A stretch of 64,000 nt of DNA from Paenibacillus sp. LHD-117 (GCF_030929555.1 NZ_JAVFVT010000006.1:162796-226795); one strand, 5' to 3'. Shown: positions 42,234 to 52,624, counted from the first letter of the stretch. Numbers and translations: made by a program. Notes: generated by a model not told the origin, from the letters alone.

Positions 42234-43619
42234 ATGTCCAATCCGGAAACTTACGAAAACACATTAGCCCATGTCAACACCCATTCGCGTCCGTCCGAGC
42301 TGCGCATCACGGATATCCGGTTCGCCGATATCGCGGGTGCGCCCATGCACTGCAGCTTGATCAAGGTATACACGAACCAAGGCATCGTCGGATTCGGCGA
42401 AGTGCGCGACGGCGCCGACAAGCAATACGCCCTCATGCTGAAGAGCAGATTGCTCGGCGAGAATCCGTGCAATATCGACAAGCTGTTCCGCCGGATCAAG
42501 CAGTTCGGCGGGCATGCCAGGCAAGGCGGCGGCGTCAGCGGCCTGGAGATCGCCTTATGGGACATCGCCGGCAAAGCCTACAACATGCCGATCTATCAAA
42601 TGTTAGGCGGCAAATTCCGTGACCGGATCCGCATGTATTGCGATACGGACGTCGACGGCAAAGATACGGGAACGGCAATGGGCCTCGCCCTTCAGAAGCG
42701 GATGGAGAAAGGGTTCACCTTCCTCAAGATGGACCTCGGCATCAACCAGATTATCCATGAGCCGGGCACGCTTAGCGCCCCGCTTGGGTTTCTGAAGGAA
42801 ATGAAGGCGAGGTCCAAAACCTGGTATTCGCGCAAGCATGCGAACATGACGGAACTAGAGCTGCGGGACGCGCGCAACCGCCACTACGATATTTTCAACA
42901 TCGCCCATCCGTTCACCGGCATTCACGTCACGGAGAAAGGGCTCGACATGCTGGAGCAGTACGTCGCCGACGTTCGTTCGGTTATCGGTTACGAGGTGCC
43001 GCTGGCGGTCGACCACTTCGGCCACATCGGCCTGCAGGATTGTATCAAGCTGGGCCGCCGGATCGACAAATTCAACCTCGCTTGGATGGAAGACATGATT
43101 CCTTGGCAATACACGTCGCAATACGCGCAACTGGCGCAGTCCGTCACGACTCCGATCTGTACGGGCGAGGATATCTACTTGAAGGAAAACTTCAAACCTC
43201 TGCTCGAGGCAGGCGGCGTTTCCGTAATCCATCCGGACGTGCTGACGACCGGCGGTATTCTAGAGACGAAGAAGATCGGCGATATGGCCCAGGATTACGG
43301 CGTCGCGATGGCGATCCATATGGCCGAAAGCCCGATCGCCTGCCTCGCGGCCGTCCACACCGCGGCCGCGACGGAGAACTTCCTGGCACTCGAGTACCAT
43401 TCCGTCGACGTCGGCTGGTGGGATGATCTGATCGTCAGCAAGCTTCCGAAGCCGCTCGTCCAGAACGGCTTCATCCAAGTGCCGGATGCTCCCGGCCTCG
43501 GCATCGAGGAATTAAACGACGAAGTCATCGCCCAGCACCTGCATCCCGAAATACCGGGCGTATGGCTGCCGACGGAAGACTGGGATCAGCACTTTTCGCA
43601 TGACCGGTTGTGGAGTTGA
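42234..43619 (+). CDS. Enolase-superfamily sugar-acid dehydratase (MR/MLE family)
   Basis: A 461-residue member of the mandelate racemase/muconate lactonising enzyme family. The N-terminal capping domain has ITDIRFADIAGAPMHC and GFGEVRDG. The barrel shows TFLKMDLG (catalytic Lys), metal ligands in LAVDHFG (Asp), WMEDMIP (Glu) and CTGEDIY (Glu), and the His in AMAIHMAESP. It is longer than usual, with an insert of roughly 50 residues (KTWYSRKHANMTELELRDAR) between the second and third barrel strands. Such enzymes dehydrate aldonates or aldarates to 2-keto-3-deoxy acids. The genomic partners support a dehydratase role; the exact sugar acid is unknown. Confidence 0.87.
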   Translation: MSNPETYENTLAHVNTHSRPSELRITDIRFADIAGAPMHCSLIKVYTNQGIVGFGEVRDGADKQYALMLKSRLLGENPCNIDKLFRRIKQFGGHARQGGGVSGLEIALWDIAGKAYNMPIYQMLGGKFRDRIRMYCDTDVDGKDTGTAMGLALQKRMEKGFTFLKMDLGINQIIHEPGTLSAPLGFLKEMKARSKTWYSRKHANMTELELRDARNRHYDIFNIAHPFTGIHVTEKGLDMLEQYVADVRSVIGYEVPLAVDHFGHIGLQDCIKLGRRIDKFNLAWMEDMIPWQYTSQYAQLAQSVTTPICTGEDIYLKENFKPLLEAGGVSVIHPDVLTTGGILETKKIGDMAQDYGVAMAIHMAESPIACLAAVHTAAATENFLALEYHSVDVGWWDDLIVSKLPKPLVQNGFIQVPDAPGLGIEELNDEVIAQHLHPEIPGVWLPTEDWDQHFSHDRLWS

Positions 43620-43668
43620 TGAAGGGGAATCGCAATGATCATCCAAAATAATAAACGAGGTGACAGCC

Positions 43669-44574
43669 ATGAAATTTAACAATGCCGAAGATATCGTCCA
43701 GTTGACGCCGTTATGGCAGGGCGAACGGTTTCCCGACGGCAGGCCCAAGGTGCCTTCCGACGTAATTGCCAGGCTGGGCCGCATCACGCTGGAGGAAGCC
43801 TGGGGACCGCTTTGGTCGAGAGGCTACCATTATCAGTTCGAAGGCGATTTCCGAATCATCCACCCGAACAAGGTGATGGTCGGCCGCGCCGTCACCGCCG
43901 TCATGGTACCGAAGCGCCCGGATTTGCACGAGACGCTCATGAACTACGGCCACGAGCAGGAAGGGCGCAGAGGATTTTTTAATCAGTGGGTCATCGATTC
44001 GCTTGGAGAGGAAGACGTCGTCGTCGTCGATATGTTCGATAAAATCTATCAAGGCACTTACGTCGGCGGCAACCTGTCGACGGCCATCTCAACACGCACC
44101 AAAACCGGCGGCGCGGTTATCTGGGGCGGTATCCGCGACAACCAGCAGATTGCGGAAATCGAAAACATCAATATCTACTACCGCGGCAGCGACCCGACCG
44201 CCATTGCCGACGTCACGATGGTCGGGATGAACGTTCCGGCCCGCATCGGGCGGGCGATCTGCCTGCCGGGCGACGTCGTTCTGGGCACGCCTGCCGGCGT
44301 CATCTTCATTCCCGCGCATCTCGCCGAGCTGACGGCCGTTAACGCTGAGAAATCGCAGGTGCGCGACGTCTTCGGCTTCGCCAGGCTGAACGGGAACGTG
44401 TACACGACGGCGCAGATCGACGGCGCTTGGACGACTGCGATGTGGCAGGACTTCCAGGCTTGGTTCGAGAATGACGAGGCGGCGGAGCCGTATCGACACT
44501 TGACTTGGGAGCAGGAGCTGGAGGAAGCAAGGCGCAATGAGAACGACGGTCCTTCCGGCGGCGTCCGATTGTAA
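43669..44574 (+). CDS. RraA-fold protein (HMG aldolase-like)
   Basis: A 301-residue protein of the RraA/HMG-CHA aldolase family. The core GGNLSTAISTRTKTGGAVIWGGIRD, split here as GGNLSTAISTR and GAVIWGGIRD, carries the Arg-Asp pair that binds Mg and the pyruvate enolate in class II aldolases. It is about 80 residues longer than typical RraA (about 160-220). ATG 43669 has GAGGTGA upstream. Placed right after a dehydratase, it could cleave the 2-keto-3-deoxy acid to pyruvate and an aldehyde. It might alternatively be a lactonase or isomerase; RraA-fold proteins are functionally diverse. Confidence 0.82.
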   Translation: MKFNNAEDIVQLTPLWQGERFPDGRPKVPSDVIARLGRITLEEAWGPLWSRGYHYQFEGDFRIIHPNKVMVGRAVTAVMVPKRPDLHETLMNYGHEQEGRRGFFNQWVIDSLGEEDVVVVDMFDKIYQGTYVGGNLSTAISTRTKTGGAVIWGGIRDNQQIAEIENINIYYRGSDPTAIADVTMVGMNVPARIGRAICLPGDVVLGTPAGVIFIPAHLAELTAVNAEKSQVRDVFGFARLNGNVYTTAQIDGAWTTAMWQDFQAWFENDEAAEPYRHLTWEQELEEARRNENDGPSGGVRL

Positions 44575-44636
44575 GTACAATGGAAATAGGGTATGCCATC
44601 ATGCGGAGAACTAACTGCCGGAGTAGGAGCTGAACA

Positions 44637-45545
44637 ATGGAGAAAACGATATTAGGACGTACGGGACTGCCCGTGACGAAGCTGAGCTACGGAGCCATGG
44701 AAATTCGCGGCCCGCGCGTATGGAGCGGCCGGCCCATCGATGACGCGGACTCGGAACGGATCCTGCATGCGGTGCTCGACGCCGGAATCAACTTGATCGA
44801 CACATCTTACGATTACGGCCGAAGCGAGGAGTTGATCGGACGGTTCCTCGGCCGTCGCCGGCACGATTACGTCCTCGCGACGAAATGCGGCTGCCGGGTC
44901 GTCGAATGCGGCGATCATGACGAGACATCCCATGTCTGGACGCGCGACAATTTGATGCATAACATCGACACCAGCCTCTCAAGGATGAGAACCGATTATA
45001 TCGACATCCTGCAGCTGCACGGACCGACCGTGAAGCAAGCCGAAGAAGGACGTCTCGTCGAGGTGCTCCAAGAAATTCAGGCTACGGGCAAAGTGCGGTA
45101 CATCGGCGTATCCTCCTACTTGCCCCATCTCCCCTCTTACGTCGAATGGGGATCGTTCGATACGTTCCAGCTGCCTTATTCCGCATTGGAACGCGAGCAT
45201 GAGCAATGGATCGCGCGCGCTGCCGATTCCGGAGCTGGCATCATCGTTCGCGGCGGCGTCGGCCAAGGCGAGCCGGGCATCGGGCGCGGCTCGGCGGACC
45301 GCTGGAGCGCGTGGGAGGAAGCGAAGCTGGATGAGCTGCTCGAGCATGGCGAGCAGCGGACCGGCTTCCTGCTCCGCTTCACTCTCTCCCACCCGTCGAT
45401 GGCGACGACGATCGTCGGGACCAAAAACGTCGATCATCTCGCCGACAACGTCCGATACGCCGCGATGGGTCCTCTTCCGGCCGACGTATACGCCGAAGCG
45501 AAGCGGCGCCTCGACGCCGTTGGCCGAACGGCTTTGCCGGTCTGA
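44637..45545 (+). CDS. Aldo/keto reductase
   Basis: A 302-residue NAD(P)-dependent oxidoreductase with the AKR barrel. Catalytic residues are in INLIDTSYDYGRSEE (Asp, Tyr), LATKCG (Lys) and LQLHGP (His); the cofactor-binding end is TTIVGTKNVDHLADNV. AGGAG lies seven bases before the ATG. It is the last gene of the sugar-acid operon and could oxidise the sugar to its lactone or reduce the aldehyde released by the aldolase. A long hairpin follows. Confidence 0.9.
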   Translation: MEKTILGRTGLPVTKLSYGAMEIRGPRVWSGRPIDDADSERILHAVLDAGINLIDTSYDYGRSEELIGRFLGRRRHDYVLATKCGCRVVECGDHDETSHVWTRDNLMHNIDTSLSRMRTDYIDILQLHGPTVKQAEEGRLVEVLQEIQATGKVRYIGVSSYLPHLPSYVEWGSFDTFQLPYSALEREHEQWIARAADSGAGIIVRGGVGQGEPGIGRGSADRWSAWEEAKLDELLEHGEQRTGFLLRFTLSHPSMATTIVGTKNVDHLADNVRYAAMGPLPADVYAEAKRRLDAVGRTALPV

Positions 45546-45562
45546 GCCGTATGAACAGAACA

Positions 45563-45627
45563 GAACAGAACGAAACCCATCCCGCAACCAATCGTTTTGG
45601 ACGCGCTAGATGGGTTTCCTTTTGTTC
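45563..45627 (+). terminator. Long hairpin terminator between convergent genes
   Basis: An imperfect 18-bp stem (GAACAGAACGAAACCCAT with ATGGGTTTCCTTTTGTTC) around a 29-base loop that can fold further. T-rich bases follow on the plus strand. It closes the sugar-acid operon, 18 bases after the last stop. Confidence 0.55.
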
Positions 45628-45632
45628 GGCGT

Positions 45633-46442
45633 TCACGTTCCAATGCGAATCCCAAACCCGCTCCCCAGCTTGCCGCCGGCCATCAGGTCGGCCTTCGCCG
45701 CCCGCTGAAGACTCGTGGACGCCTCGTATTCGGACGGGATCTCCTGCGTCCTGCCAAAGATGCGCTCCTCCGCCTGCTTCGACGTCTCGTCGGTCTCATG
45801 GATCCGGAACATTCGCTGGAATCGCAGAATGTTGGAGTCGGGCTTCAGCACGCGTTCGAGCCCCGGATAGAGCAGCCATGAGCGGCACATGAAAACGGGG
45901 GGAATGCCGCGGAAGAACGACTCCGCTTGCCGGAACGACCGCTCAGCGCTTTCGGGAGAGAGCGGTTCCCCTTCTGGAATATGGACGTTCAGCACGACTT
46001 GCCCCGATTTTACTTTGAATCCGTCGATGTCAAGGTCGCGATCGAACGCGTAAGGCTGGAATTGCAGCCTGCCGAGACGGAACAGCCGAAACCGGACATG
46101 CTCCTGAAGCCAGCTGTATTCTTGGATGCCGTATTCGCCGTACGTCCGCTTGCAGATCTCGCACCAAATCCGAATATCCGTAAACGTATCGAAATAAACA
46201 TCATCAGAGATATCCCTCATTTGGTATTCCCTGTGAGCATCCATGGCCAATCGGACGAAGAACTCCAACAGCCGTCTTCTATATCCAACCGTTTGGTTAA
46301 TTGATTTGAAAAAACCGTCCGGATCGGCAATAAACCGGCTTTTGCAATCGATATATTCGGGTTCATCCATACTCTCTTCCGCAAGCTGGCGCCTTGCTTC
46401 TCCCTCAAGCCCGATTCCCTCACATAACGATTGGATATCCAT
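45633..46442 (-). CDS. Acyltransferase-domain protein (DUF5596-like)
   Basis: A 269-residue cytoplasmic protein, likely of the DUF5596 family with a GNAT-like C-terminal domain. Family-like motifs are FRLGRLQFQPYAFDRD, VVLNVHIPEGEPLSPE, SFRQAESFF and FMCRSWLLYPGLE. The ATG at 46442 has GAGAGGG six bases upstream; the ATG at 46460 is part of that site. Function is undefined for the family; an acyl transfer reaction is suggested by fold. It is the end gene of a possible unit with the ArsR gene 32 bases upstream, which may control it. Confidence 0.75.
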   Translation of the reverse strand: MDIQSLCEGIGLEGEARRQLAEESMDEPEYIDCKSRFIADPDGFFKSINQTVGYRRRLLEFFVRLAMDAHREYQMRDISDDVYFDTFTDIRIWCEICKRTYGEYGIQEYSWLQEHVRFRLFRLGRLQFQPYAFDRDLDIDGFKVKSGQVVLNVHIPEGEPLSPESAERSFRQAESFFRGIPPVFMCRSWLLYPGLERVLKPDSNILRFQRMFRIHETDETSKQAEERIFGRTQEIPSEYEASTSLQRAAKADLMAGGKLGSGFGIRIGT

Positions 46443-46474
46443 TTCGTTCCCTCTCTCCATGTATTGAATAGCGG

Positions 46475-46792
46475 CTATCGTTCTTCCGAAGCTTCATAAG
46501 CATCCAGCACGGAAGTCAGCAAGCCCGGAAACCGGGCTTCCAGATCTTCCATCCGCAAGGAAATGAGTCTCTGCGTGCCGACGCTCCGAACGTTGACGAC
46601 GCCGGCTTCCCGCAGCGTGCGAACATGGTGCGACATCGTCGACTTCGCAATCGGCATGTCGAACTCGCCGCAGCTCCGTTCCGAGGATCGGCAAAGCTGC
46701 GCGACTACGGAAAGTCTAATCGGATCGCTTAACGCATATAAAACGGAAGACAAATGAATGTCTTCTCGATCGGGATGGAACAATACTTTCAT
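46475..46792 (-). CDS. ArsR-family transcriptional regulator
   Basis: A 105-residue winged-helix repressor: VLYALSDPIRLSVVAQLCRS, then FDMPIAKSTMSHHVRTLREAGVV. Cys in CRSSERSCGEFDMP are in the region where some ArsR members bind metal, but the classical CVC pair is absent. The ATG at 46792 follows AAGGAGG. It is divergent from the MFS exporter gene, with a nested palindrome between, so it most likely represses the exporter and itself. Confidence 0.87.
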   Translation of the reverse strand: MKVLFHPDREDIHLSSVLYALSDPIRLSVVAQLCRSSERSCGEFDMPIAKSTMSHHVRTLREAGVVNVRSVGTQRLISLRMEDLEARFPGLLTSVLDAYEASEER

Positions 46793-46854
46793 TCGGAATC
46801 CCTCCTTCATCTAAACCGACAGATTAATGATTGCATTATACCACATCGCATGCT

Positions 46855-46887
46855 ATTATTCTATTGTTCGATAACAATCGAAATAAT
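46855..46887. promoter_or_regulatory. Nested palindrome between arsR-type and MFS genes
   Basis: Outer arms ATTATT/AATAAT and inner arms ATTGTT/AACAAT form an ArsR-type operator layout in the 119-base divergent promoter region. Confidence 0.6.
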
Positions 46888-46911
46888 GAACTAGAAAGTT
46901 GGAGGTGCCTC

Positions 46912-48294
46912 ATGAATAAACCAAACGCCCATTTCATTCACCGGCAGCCAACCGTCCAGAGCCCCGCTCTCAAAGAAGGACTCGTCATCGGTTTGCTCGG
47001 CGTTACGATTATTCTCGTCATCATGAATACCATGATGTTTAATTTGGCGTTGCCGGACGTAGCGGAGGCATACCGGCTTTCCGCTTCCTCCACCTCATGG
47101 ATCGTGACGGGGTACTCCATCGTTTTCGCGATTTCATCCATCACATTCAGCCGACTGGCTGATTTCGTCCCGGTCCGGAGGTTGTTCGTCATTGCCATCT
47201 TGTCGCTGAGCGTTGCCGCGATCGCGGGTTTGTTCAGCAATAGCTTCATCATGCTGATCGCCGTCAGAATACTCCAAGCTTCCGGGGCGGGAGCGATCCC
47301 TTCGTTGTCCTTGGTCTTCATCTCGCGATACATCCCGATCGAGCGCAGGGGGAAGGCGATGGCCTTCATCATGTCTTCCGTTTCCCTCGGTCTCGGTCTC
47401 GGACCGGTTGTCGGCGGCGCGATCGTCGAATATATGGGCTGGCATTTATTATTCACGCTAACCGCCGTTACCATGCTGCTTATTCCGATGTTCGTCGCCT
47501 ATCTGCCCAAAGAAACGATGAAAAAAGGCTCCTTCGACGCGCTTGGCGCGCTGCTCATCGGTATCGGGACGACGGGCCTTCTGCTGTTCCTGACGAACCA
47601 ATCCTGGATCGCGCTCGGAGCGGGCTTGCTCTCGCTCGTCTTGTTCACAGCCCGGATCCGTACTGCCAAGCAGCCGTTCGTGCTTCCTTCGCTCTTCCGC
47701 AATCGGCCTTATCTCATCCTGGGCGCGGTTGGCATAGCCGGTTACTTGTGCAGCTTCTCGACGTTGTTCCTCATGCCGCAAATTCTCGTCAATCAATACG
47801 GTCTAAGCGCCATCGAAGCCGGGCTCGTCATTTTCCCGGGATCGATTCTGGCCATGTTCGTCTCCAGACGGGTCGGCCAGTATATCGACACCAAGGGCAA
47901 CGGCTCCATCATCCGGTACGTCCCTCTGTTCCTGCTGGCGTCCGTTGTTCTGTTCGCACTGTTCGAAGGCATCTCCTACTGGGCGATCCTGGTCATCTAC
48001 ATGCTGCTGAGCACCAGCTTCACGATTTTGACGAGCAGCGTTTCGAACGAGCTGTCCCGCATTCTGGATGCTTCGCAAATCGGTTCTGGACTCGGCCTGT
48101 TTCAACTGCTGCAGTTTTTCAGCGGCGCCTTCGGCGTGGCGTTGTCGGCAACCGCGCTCTCTTGGCAGCAAGAGCTGTCACTCGCGCATGCATACGGCAA
48201 CATATATTGGGGCCTGTCCCTCATCGTCATTCTCGCGATCCTATGCTCCGTCGCCTATGTCCGTATCGGCGGGCGCAGGGCGCAGCCGCAATAA
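46912..48294 (+). CDS. MFS drug exporter (DHA2-like)
   Basis: A 460-residue membrane protein with 12-14 helices. After a soluble 25-residue start come VIGLLGVTIILVIMNTMMFN and the motif RLADFVPVRRLF (loop 2-3, motif A), plus GLGLGPVVGGAIVEY (helix 5, motif C of drug/H+ antiporters). The motif C Gly-Pro pattern marks an exporter. ATG 46912 has GGAGG six bases upstream. It is divergent from an ArsR-type repressor, a common arrangement for inducible efflux. Substrate unknown. Confidence 0.88.
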   Translation: MNKPNAHFIHRQPTVQSPALKEGLVIGLLGVTIILVIMNTMMFNLALPDVAEAYRLSASSTSWIVTGYSIVFAISSITFSRLADFVPVRRLFVIAILSLSVAAIAGLFSNSFIMLIAVRILQASGAGAIPSLSLVFISRYIPIERRGKAMAFIMSSVSLGLGLGPVVGGAIVEYMGWHLLFTLTAVTMLLIPMFVAYLPKETMKKGSFDALGALLIGIGTTGLLLFLTNQSWIALGAGLLSLVLFTARIRTAKQPFVLPSLFRNRPYLILGAVGIAGYLCSFSTLFLMPQILVNQYGLSAIEAGLVIFPGSILAMFVSRRVGQYIDTKGNGSIIRYVPLFLLASVVLFALFEGISYWAILVIYMLLSTSFTILTSSVSNELSRILDASQIGSGLGLFQLLQFFSGAFGVALSATALSWQQELSLAHAYGNIYWGLSLIVILAILCSVAYVRIGGRRAQPQ

Positions 48295-48317
48295 ACGCCG
48301 CCCGGTTCCGCGAACGC

Positions 48318-48355
48318 AAGAAACCCGCCGCCAGTCGTCTGGCCGCGGGTTTCTT
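48318..48355. terminator. Bidirectional terminator between MFS and pgi
   Basis: A stem of AAGAAACCCGC and GCCAG with their complements around TCGT, followed by T-rich sequence in both directions. Confidence 0.85.
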
Positions 48356-48399
48356 CATGTATCGCATTAAGTTGGATCAGTACCTTTCGATTCCCGGAA

Positions 48400-49749
48400 T
48401 CAGCGTTCCGCTTGACCGGCCAATCGGCTTTCCAGCTCGGCTTTCTGCGCTTCGAAGCCCGGTTTGCCGAGCAAGGCGAACATGTTCGTTTTGTAGGCTT
48501 CCACGCCCGGTTGGTCGAACGGATTGACGCCGAGCAAGAGTCCGCTCAGGCCGCAAGCCTTCTCGAAGAAATAAACCATCTCGCCATACGTGTATTCGTT
48601 CAGCTCGTCCAGCTCCACGACGAGGTTCGGCACGCCGCCGTCGACGTGGGCCAAGCGAGTGCCATCGGCCGCCTTCCGGTTCACTTCGTCCATCGTCATG
48701 CCGGCGAGGAAGTTGAGTCCGTCCAAATTGCCTGCATCCGCTTCGATCGTCCACTCGACGCGCGGCTTCTTCACCGACAGCACCGTCTCGATCAAGTCGC
48801 GGCGTCCTTCCTGCACGTATTGGCCCATGGAGTGCAAGTCGGTCGTGAAGTCGACGGAAGCCGGGTACAGACCTTTGCCGTCTTTCCCTTCGCTCTCGCC
48901 GAACAGCTGCTTCCACCACTCCGCCACGAAATGGAGGGACGGCTCGAAGTTCGCCAGCAGCTCGATGGTTTTGCCCTTGCGGTACAAGGCATTGCGAACG
49001 GCCGCGTATTGGTACGCTTCGTTCGAAGCAAGGTCGGGATTGCCGTATTTTTTCGCGGCAGCAGCAGCGCCTTCCATCATCCGATCGATGTCGAGGCCCG
49101 CAACGGCGATCGGCAGCAAACCGACCGCTGTCAGGACGGAATAGCGGCCGCCAACATCGTCAGGAATGACGAACGTCTCGTAGCCTTCCTCGTCGGCCAG
49201 CTTCTTAAGCGCGCCCTTGGAAGCATCGGTCGTCGCGAAGATGCGGCTTCGCGCTTCTTCCTTGCCGTACTTCTTCTCCATATAATCACGCAGAATGCGG
49301 AACGCGATCGCAGGCTCCGTCGTTGTGCCGGACTTGGAGATGACGTTTACGGAGATGTCTTTGCCCTCGAGCAGCTCCAGCAAGTGGGTCATGTACGTGG
49401 AGCTAATATTTTGTCCCGCGAAGTACACCTGGGTGCGTCCCGCCATCTGGTTGTGGAATGTGTGGGACAACGATTCGATCACCGATCTCGCGCCCAAGTA
49501 AGAGCCCCCGATGCCGATGACGACGAGCGCCTCGGAATTGTCGCGAATCCGTTCGGCTGCGGATTTGATCCGCGCGAATTCTTCACGGTCGTAAGCGTGA
49601 GGCAGATCGACCCAGCCTAGGTAATCGGAGCCCGGTCCTTTTCCTTGATGCAGCATGTCATGCGCCGCGCTCGCGAACGGCGCGAAATAATCCACCTCGT
49701 GCTGCCCGATAAACGATAACGCGCTTGAATAATCGAAACGAATAGCCAT
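48400..49749 (-). CDS. pgi: Glucose-6-phosphate isomerase
   Basis: A 449-residue cytoplasmic isomerase (glucose-6-phosphate to fructose-6-phosphate). Length fits the Bacillus-type short form. Motifs: [33 protein letters not shown] (phosphate binding), [16 protein letters not shown] and the Glu-containing [16 protein letters not shown], with a conserved C-terminal [10 protein letters not shown]. The ATG at 49749 has AGGAGG upstream. It ends the tkt-tal-pgi operon, 57 bases after the transaldolase stop. Confidence 0.97.
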   Translation of the reverse strand: MAIRFDYSSALSFIGQHEVDYFAPFASAAHDMLHQGKGPGSDYLGWVDLPHAYDREEFARIKSAAERIRDNSEALVVIGIGGSYLGARSVIESLSHTFHNQMAGRTQVYFAGQNISSTYMTHLLELLEGKDISVNVISKSGTTTEPAIAFRILRDYMEKKYGKEEARSRIFATTDASKGALKKLADEEGYETFVIPDDVGGRYSVLTAVGLLPIAVAGLDIDRMMEGAAAAAKKYGNPDLASNEAYQYAAVRNALYRKGKTIELLANFEPSLHFVAEWWKQLFGESEGKDGKGLYPASVDFTTDLHSMGQYVQEGRRDLIETVLSVKKPRVEWTIEADAGNLDGLNFLAGMTMDEVNRKAADGTRLAHVDGGVPNLVVELDELNEYTYGEMVYFFEKACGLSGLLLGVNPFDQPGVEAYKTNMFALLGKPGFEAQKAELESRLAGQAER

Positions 49750-49806
49750 ATTGCCTAATCCCTCCTGCTCCAAAATGATCTCTATATGCTTACTTCATTT
49801 CGAATG

Positions 49807-50475
49807 TTATACGAGTACAGTTTTCTTCCAATCGGCTGCAAACTTCTCCAGCCCTTGATCGGTCAGCGGATGTTTCGAAATTTGCTCGATAACGGAGAAC
49901 GGAATCGTCGCGATATGCGCGCCTGCCAGCGCGACGCGCGTCACGTGGTCCGGATGGCGGACGGAAGCGGCGATGATTTGGGCATCCAGGTTATGGACGC
50001 GGAACAGCTCGGCTACTTTCACGATCAGCTGAACGCCGTCTTCCGAAATATCGTCCAGGCGGCCGAGGAACGGCGACACGTAAGTCGCTCCGGCGCGAGC
50101 CGCGAGCAGAGCCTGGTTCACCGTGAAGATTAGCGTTACGTTCGTTTTGACGCCTTTGTCCGCAAGATAACGGCAAGCTTCGAGGCCTTCGAGCGTCATC
50201 GGAAGTTTGATCGTAATGTTGGGATCGTTATTGTTGATTTTGATCAATTCGTTCGCTTGGGCGATCATCTCTTCCGCCGTTACCGCGTCGGGCGTCACTT
50301 CGGCGGAAACCGATTCCACACCCGGCACTTCGCGCAAAATTTCCGCGATCCGGTCTTCGAATTTTACGCCTTCTTTGGCTACCAAAGAAGGGTTCGTTGT
50401 TACGCCGGACAAAACGCCGATTTTGTACGCTTTTTTGATTTGCTCCACATTAGCCGTATCGATAAAAAATTTCAT
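49807..50475 (-). CDS. tal: Transaldolase, small type (TalC/FSA-like)
   Basis: A 222-residue transaldolase of the short subfamily, [20 protein letters not shown]. The Schiff-base Lys is in [22 protein letters not shown] and [11 protein letters not shown] are the family signatures. It moves a three-carbon unit between sugar phosphates in the pentose phosphate pathway; a few homologues are fructose-6-phosphate aldolases. GGGAGG precedes the ATG. Between tkt and pgi, it completes a sugar-phosphate operon. Confidence 0.95.
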   Translation of the reverse strand: MKFFIDTANVEQIKKAYKIGVLSGVTTNPSLVAKEGVKFEDRIAEILREVPGVESVSAEVTPDAVTAEEMIAQANELIKINNNDPNITIKLPMTLEGLEACRYLADKGVKTNVTLIFTVNQALLAARAGATYVSPFLGRLDDISEDGVQLIVKVAELFRVHNLDAQIIAASVRHPDHVTRVALAGAHIATIPFSVIEQISKHPLTDQGLEKFAADWKKTVLV

Positions 50476-50530
50476 GGTTGTTGCCTCCCGTAATTTAGTT
50501 TTTGATAGCTAAGCCCTTAAATGCTGAATC

Positions 50531-52522
50531 TTAAAGAAGCTCCTTCGCCACGCGAACCACATTCTCCGTCGAGAATCCGAAATACGCCATAACCTCTCCG
50601 CCTGGGCCGGAAGCCCCGAACGTTTCGATGGAAACGACATTTCCGCTAGGACCTGTGAATCGCTCCCAGCCTAGCGAGATGCCGGCTTCGATGGCAACCC
50701 GTTTCGTCACGGCATTCGGAAGCACGCTTTGCTTGTAGCTCTCTGGCGCGCGATCGAACAATTCCCTGCTCGGCATCGCGACGACGCGCACGGAGACGTT
50801 CTCTTGCTCCAGCTCCGCCTTCGCGCTCACGGCAAGCGATACCTCAGAACCCGTGGCGATCAGAATGACATCGGGCTGATCGTTCGTTTGCGCCAGAATG
50901 TAGCCGCCGTTCGCTACCCCGTCGATATTGCCCTTCGTCGCTTCGTAGATCGGAAGGTTCTGCCTGCTGAGTACCAGTGCGACGGGACCGTCGTTCTTCT
51001 GCAGCGCATATGCCCAAGCGCTCGACGTTTCGTTCGCATCGGTCGGCCGGATGACCGTCAGGCCCGGAATCGTGCGCAGTGCCGCCAGATGCTCGACCGG
51101 CTCATGCGTAGGCCCGTCTTCGCCGACCGCGATGGAATCATGCGTGAAGACGTAAGTGACCGGCAGCTTTTGAAGGGCCGCAAGCCTAATCGACGGACGC
51201 AAATAATCGCTGAACACGAAGAACGTGCTGACGAACGGCTTCACGCCGCCATGCAGCGCCATGCCGTTGCCTGCCGCGCCCATCGCATGCTCGCGGACGC
51301 CGAAGTACACATTGCGGCCGGCGTACGAATCGACGGCGAATTTCCCTTCGCCTTTAATGTCCGTCATCGTCGAATGCGATAGATCCGCGCTTCCGCCGAA
51401 GATCGCCGGAACCTTCTTGACGTAATGATTGATCGCTTCGCCGCTCGCCACGCGAGTCGAGATCGATTTGGCCGTGTCGAACGTCAGAATATCGGTTGCG
51501 TCCAGCAAAGCCTTACCGTCGATCGCGTTCGCCAGCTCCTTGCCCAGCTCCGGGTACTGCTCTCCGTAGGACGATACCAGCCCGTTCCAAGCCGCTTCCG
51601 CAGCCGCGCCATTTTGCTTGATTTGCTCAAAGTGGGCTTTCACTTCTTCCGGAACGTAAAACTCTTCTTCGTGCTCCCAGCCGTATACAGCTTTGGTTGC
51701 CTTGGCTTCTTCCTTGCCAAGCGGGTTGCCGTGCGCCTTGTTCGTTCCCGCCACCTTGCTGCCGTAGCCGATCACGGTACGAACCTCGATCAGCGTCGGT
51801 TTATCGCCATTCTGCTTCGCGGCTTCGATCGCTCCCGCGATCCGATCGACGTCGTTGCCGTCCTCGACGCGGATATAATCCCAATGCGCCGATTCCGCGC
51901 GCTTCTGAATCCCTTCACCGAAGGACAAAGCCAGTTCGCCGTCGAGCGAAATATCGTTCGAATCGTACAACACAATTAATTTACCCAATTTCATATGGCC
52001 GGCCATCGACATCGCCTCGTAGGAAATGCCTTCCATCAAGCAGCCGTCACCGACGAGCGCGTACGTGTAATGGTCAACGACCGGATAGCCGTCCTTGTTG
52101 AATTTGGAAGCCAGATGGGCTTCGGCCATCGCCATGCCGACCGCCATGGCAATGCCCTGGCCGAGCGGGCCCGTCGTCGCGTCGACGCCGTCCGTATGTC
52201 CGAATTCAGGATGTCCTGGCGTTCTGCTGTTCAGCTTGCGGAACTGCTTGACGTCGTCCAAAGACACCTGATAACCCGACAGATGCAGCAGGCTGTACAG
52301 CAAAGCCGAGCCGTGGCCCGCGGACAACACGAACCGATCGCGGTTGAACCAATTGGAATGGCCGGGATTGTGCTGAAGCAGCTTGGCCCACAGCGCGTAC
52401 GCCATCGGCGCGGCTCCCATCGGCAAGCCCGGATGCCCGGAATTCGCGGCGTTGATCGCATCAATGGACAGCGTACGGATCGTATCGATCGCTAGTTGGT
52501 CTATCGTCTTGGTGATTGGCAT
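50531..52522 (-). CDS. tkt: Transketolase
   Basis: A 663-residue thiamine diphosphate enzyme. Motifs: [18 protein letters not shown], the TPP/Mg site [18 protein letters not shown], and [30 protein letters not shown], given in parts as [12 protein letters not shown] and TYVFTHDSI. The frame runs to 52609, but ATG 52522 fits family starts ([18 protein letters not shown]) and has AAAGGAAG upstream. It is the first gene of the tkt-tal-pgi operon. A perfect short inverted repeat lies about 100 bases upstream. Confidence 0.97.
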   Translation of the reverse strand: MPITKTIDQLAIDTIRTLSIDAINAANSGHPGLPMGAAPMAYALWAKLLQHNPGHSNWFNRDRFVLSAGHGSALLYSLLHLSGYQVSLDDVKQFRKLNSRTPGHPEFGHTDGVDATTGPLGQGIAMAVGMAMAEAHLASKFNKDGYPVVDHYTYALVGDGCLMEGISYEAMSMAGHMKLGKLIVLYDSNDISLDGELALSFGEGIQKRAESAHWDYIRVEDGNDVDRIAGAIEAAKQNGDKPTLIEVRTVIGYGSKVAGTNKAHGNPLGKEEAKATKAVYGWEHEEEFYVPEEVKAHFEQIKQNGAAAEAAWNGLVSSYGEQYPELGKELANAIDGKALLDATDILTFDTAKSISTRVASGEAINHYVKKVPAIFGGSADLSHSTMTDIKGEGKFAVDSYAGRNVYFGVREHAMGAAGNGMALHGGVKPFVSTFFVFSDYLRPSIRLAALQKLPVTYVFTHDSIAVGEDGPTHEPVEHLAALRTIPGLTVIRPTDANETSSAWAYALQKNDGPVALVLSRQNLPIYEATKGNIDGVANGGYILAQTNDQPDVILIATGSEVSLAVSAKAELEQENVSVRVVAMPSRELFDRAPESYKQSVLPNAVTKRVAIEAGISLGWERFTGPSGNVVSIETFGASGPGGEVMAYFGFSTENVVRVAKELL

Positions 52523-52624
52523 GTTGTTTCCATCTTCCTTTCTCTTCAAAACATGGTTTCTCTCTTCTAAACCCACTATAATACGATTGACTGCCATACA
52601 AGTAATCAATAGATTACAGAGGAG

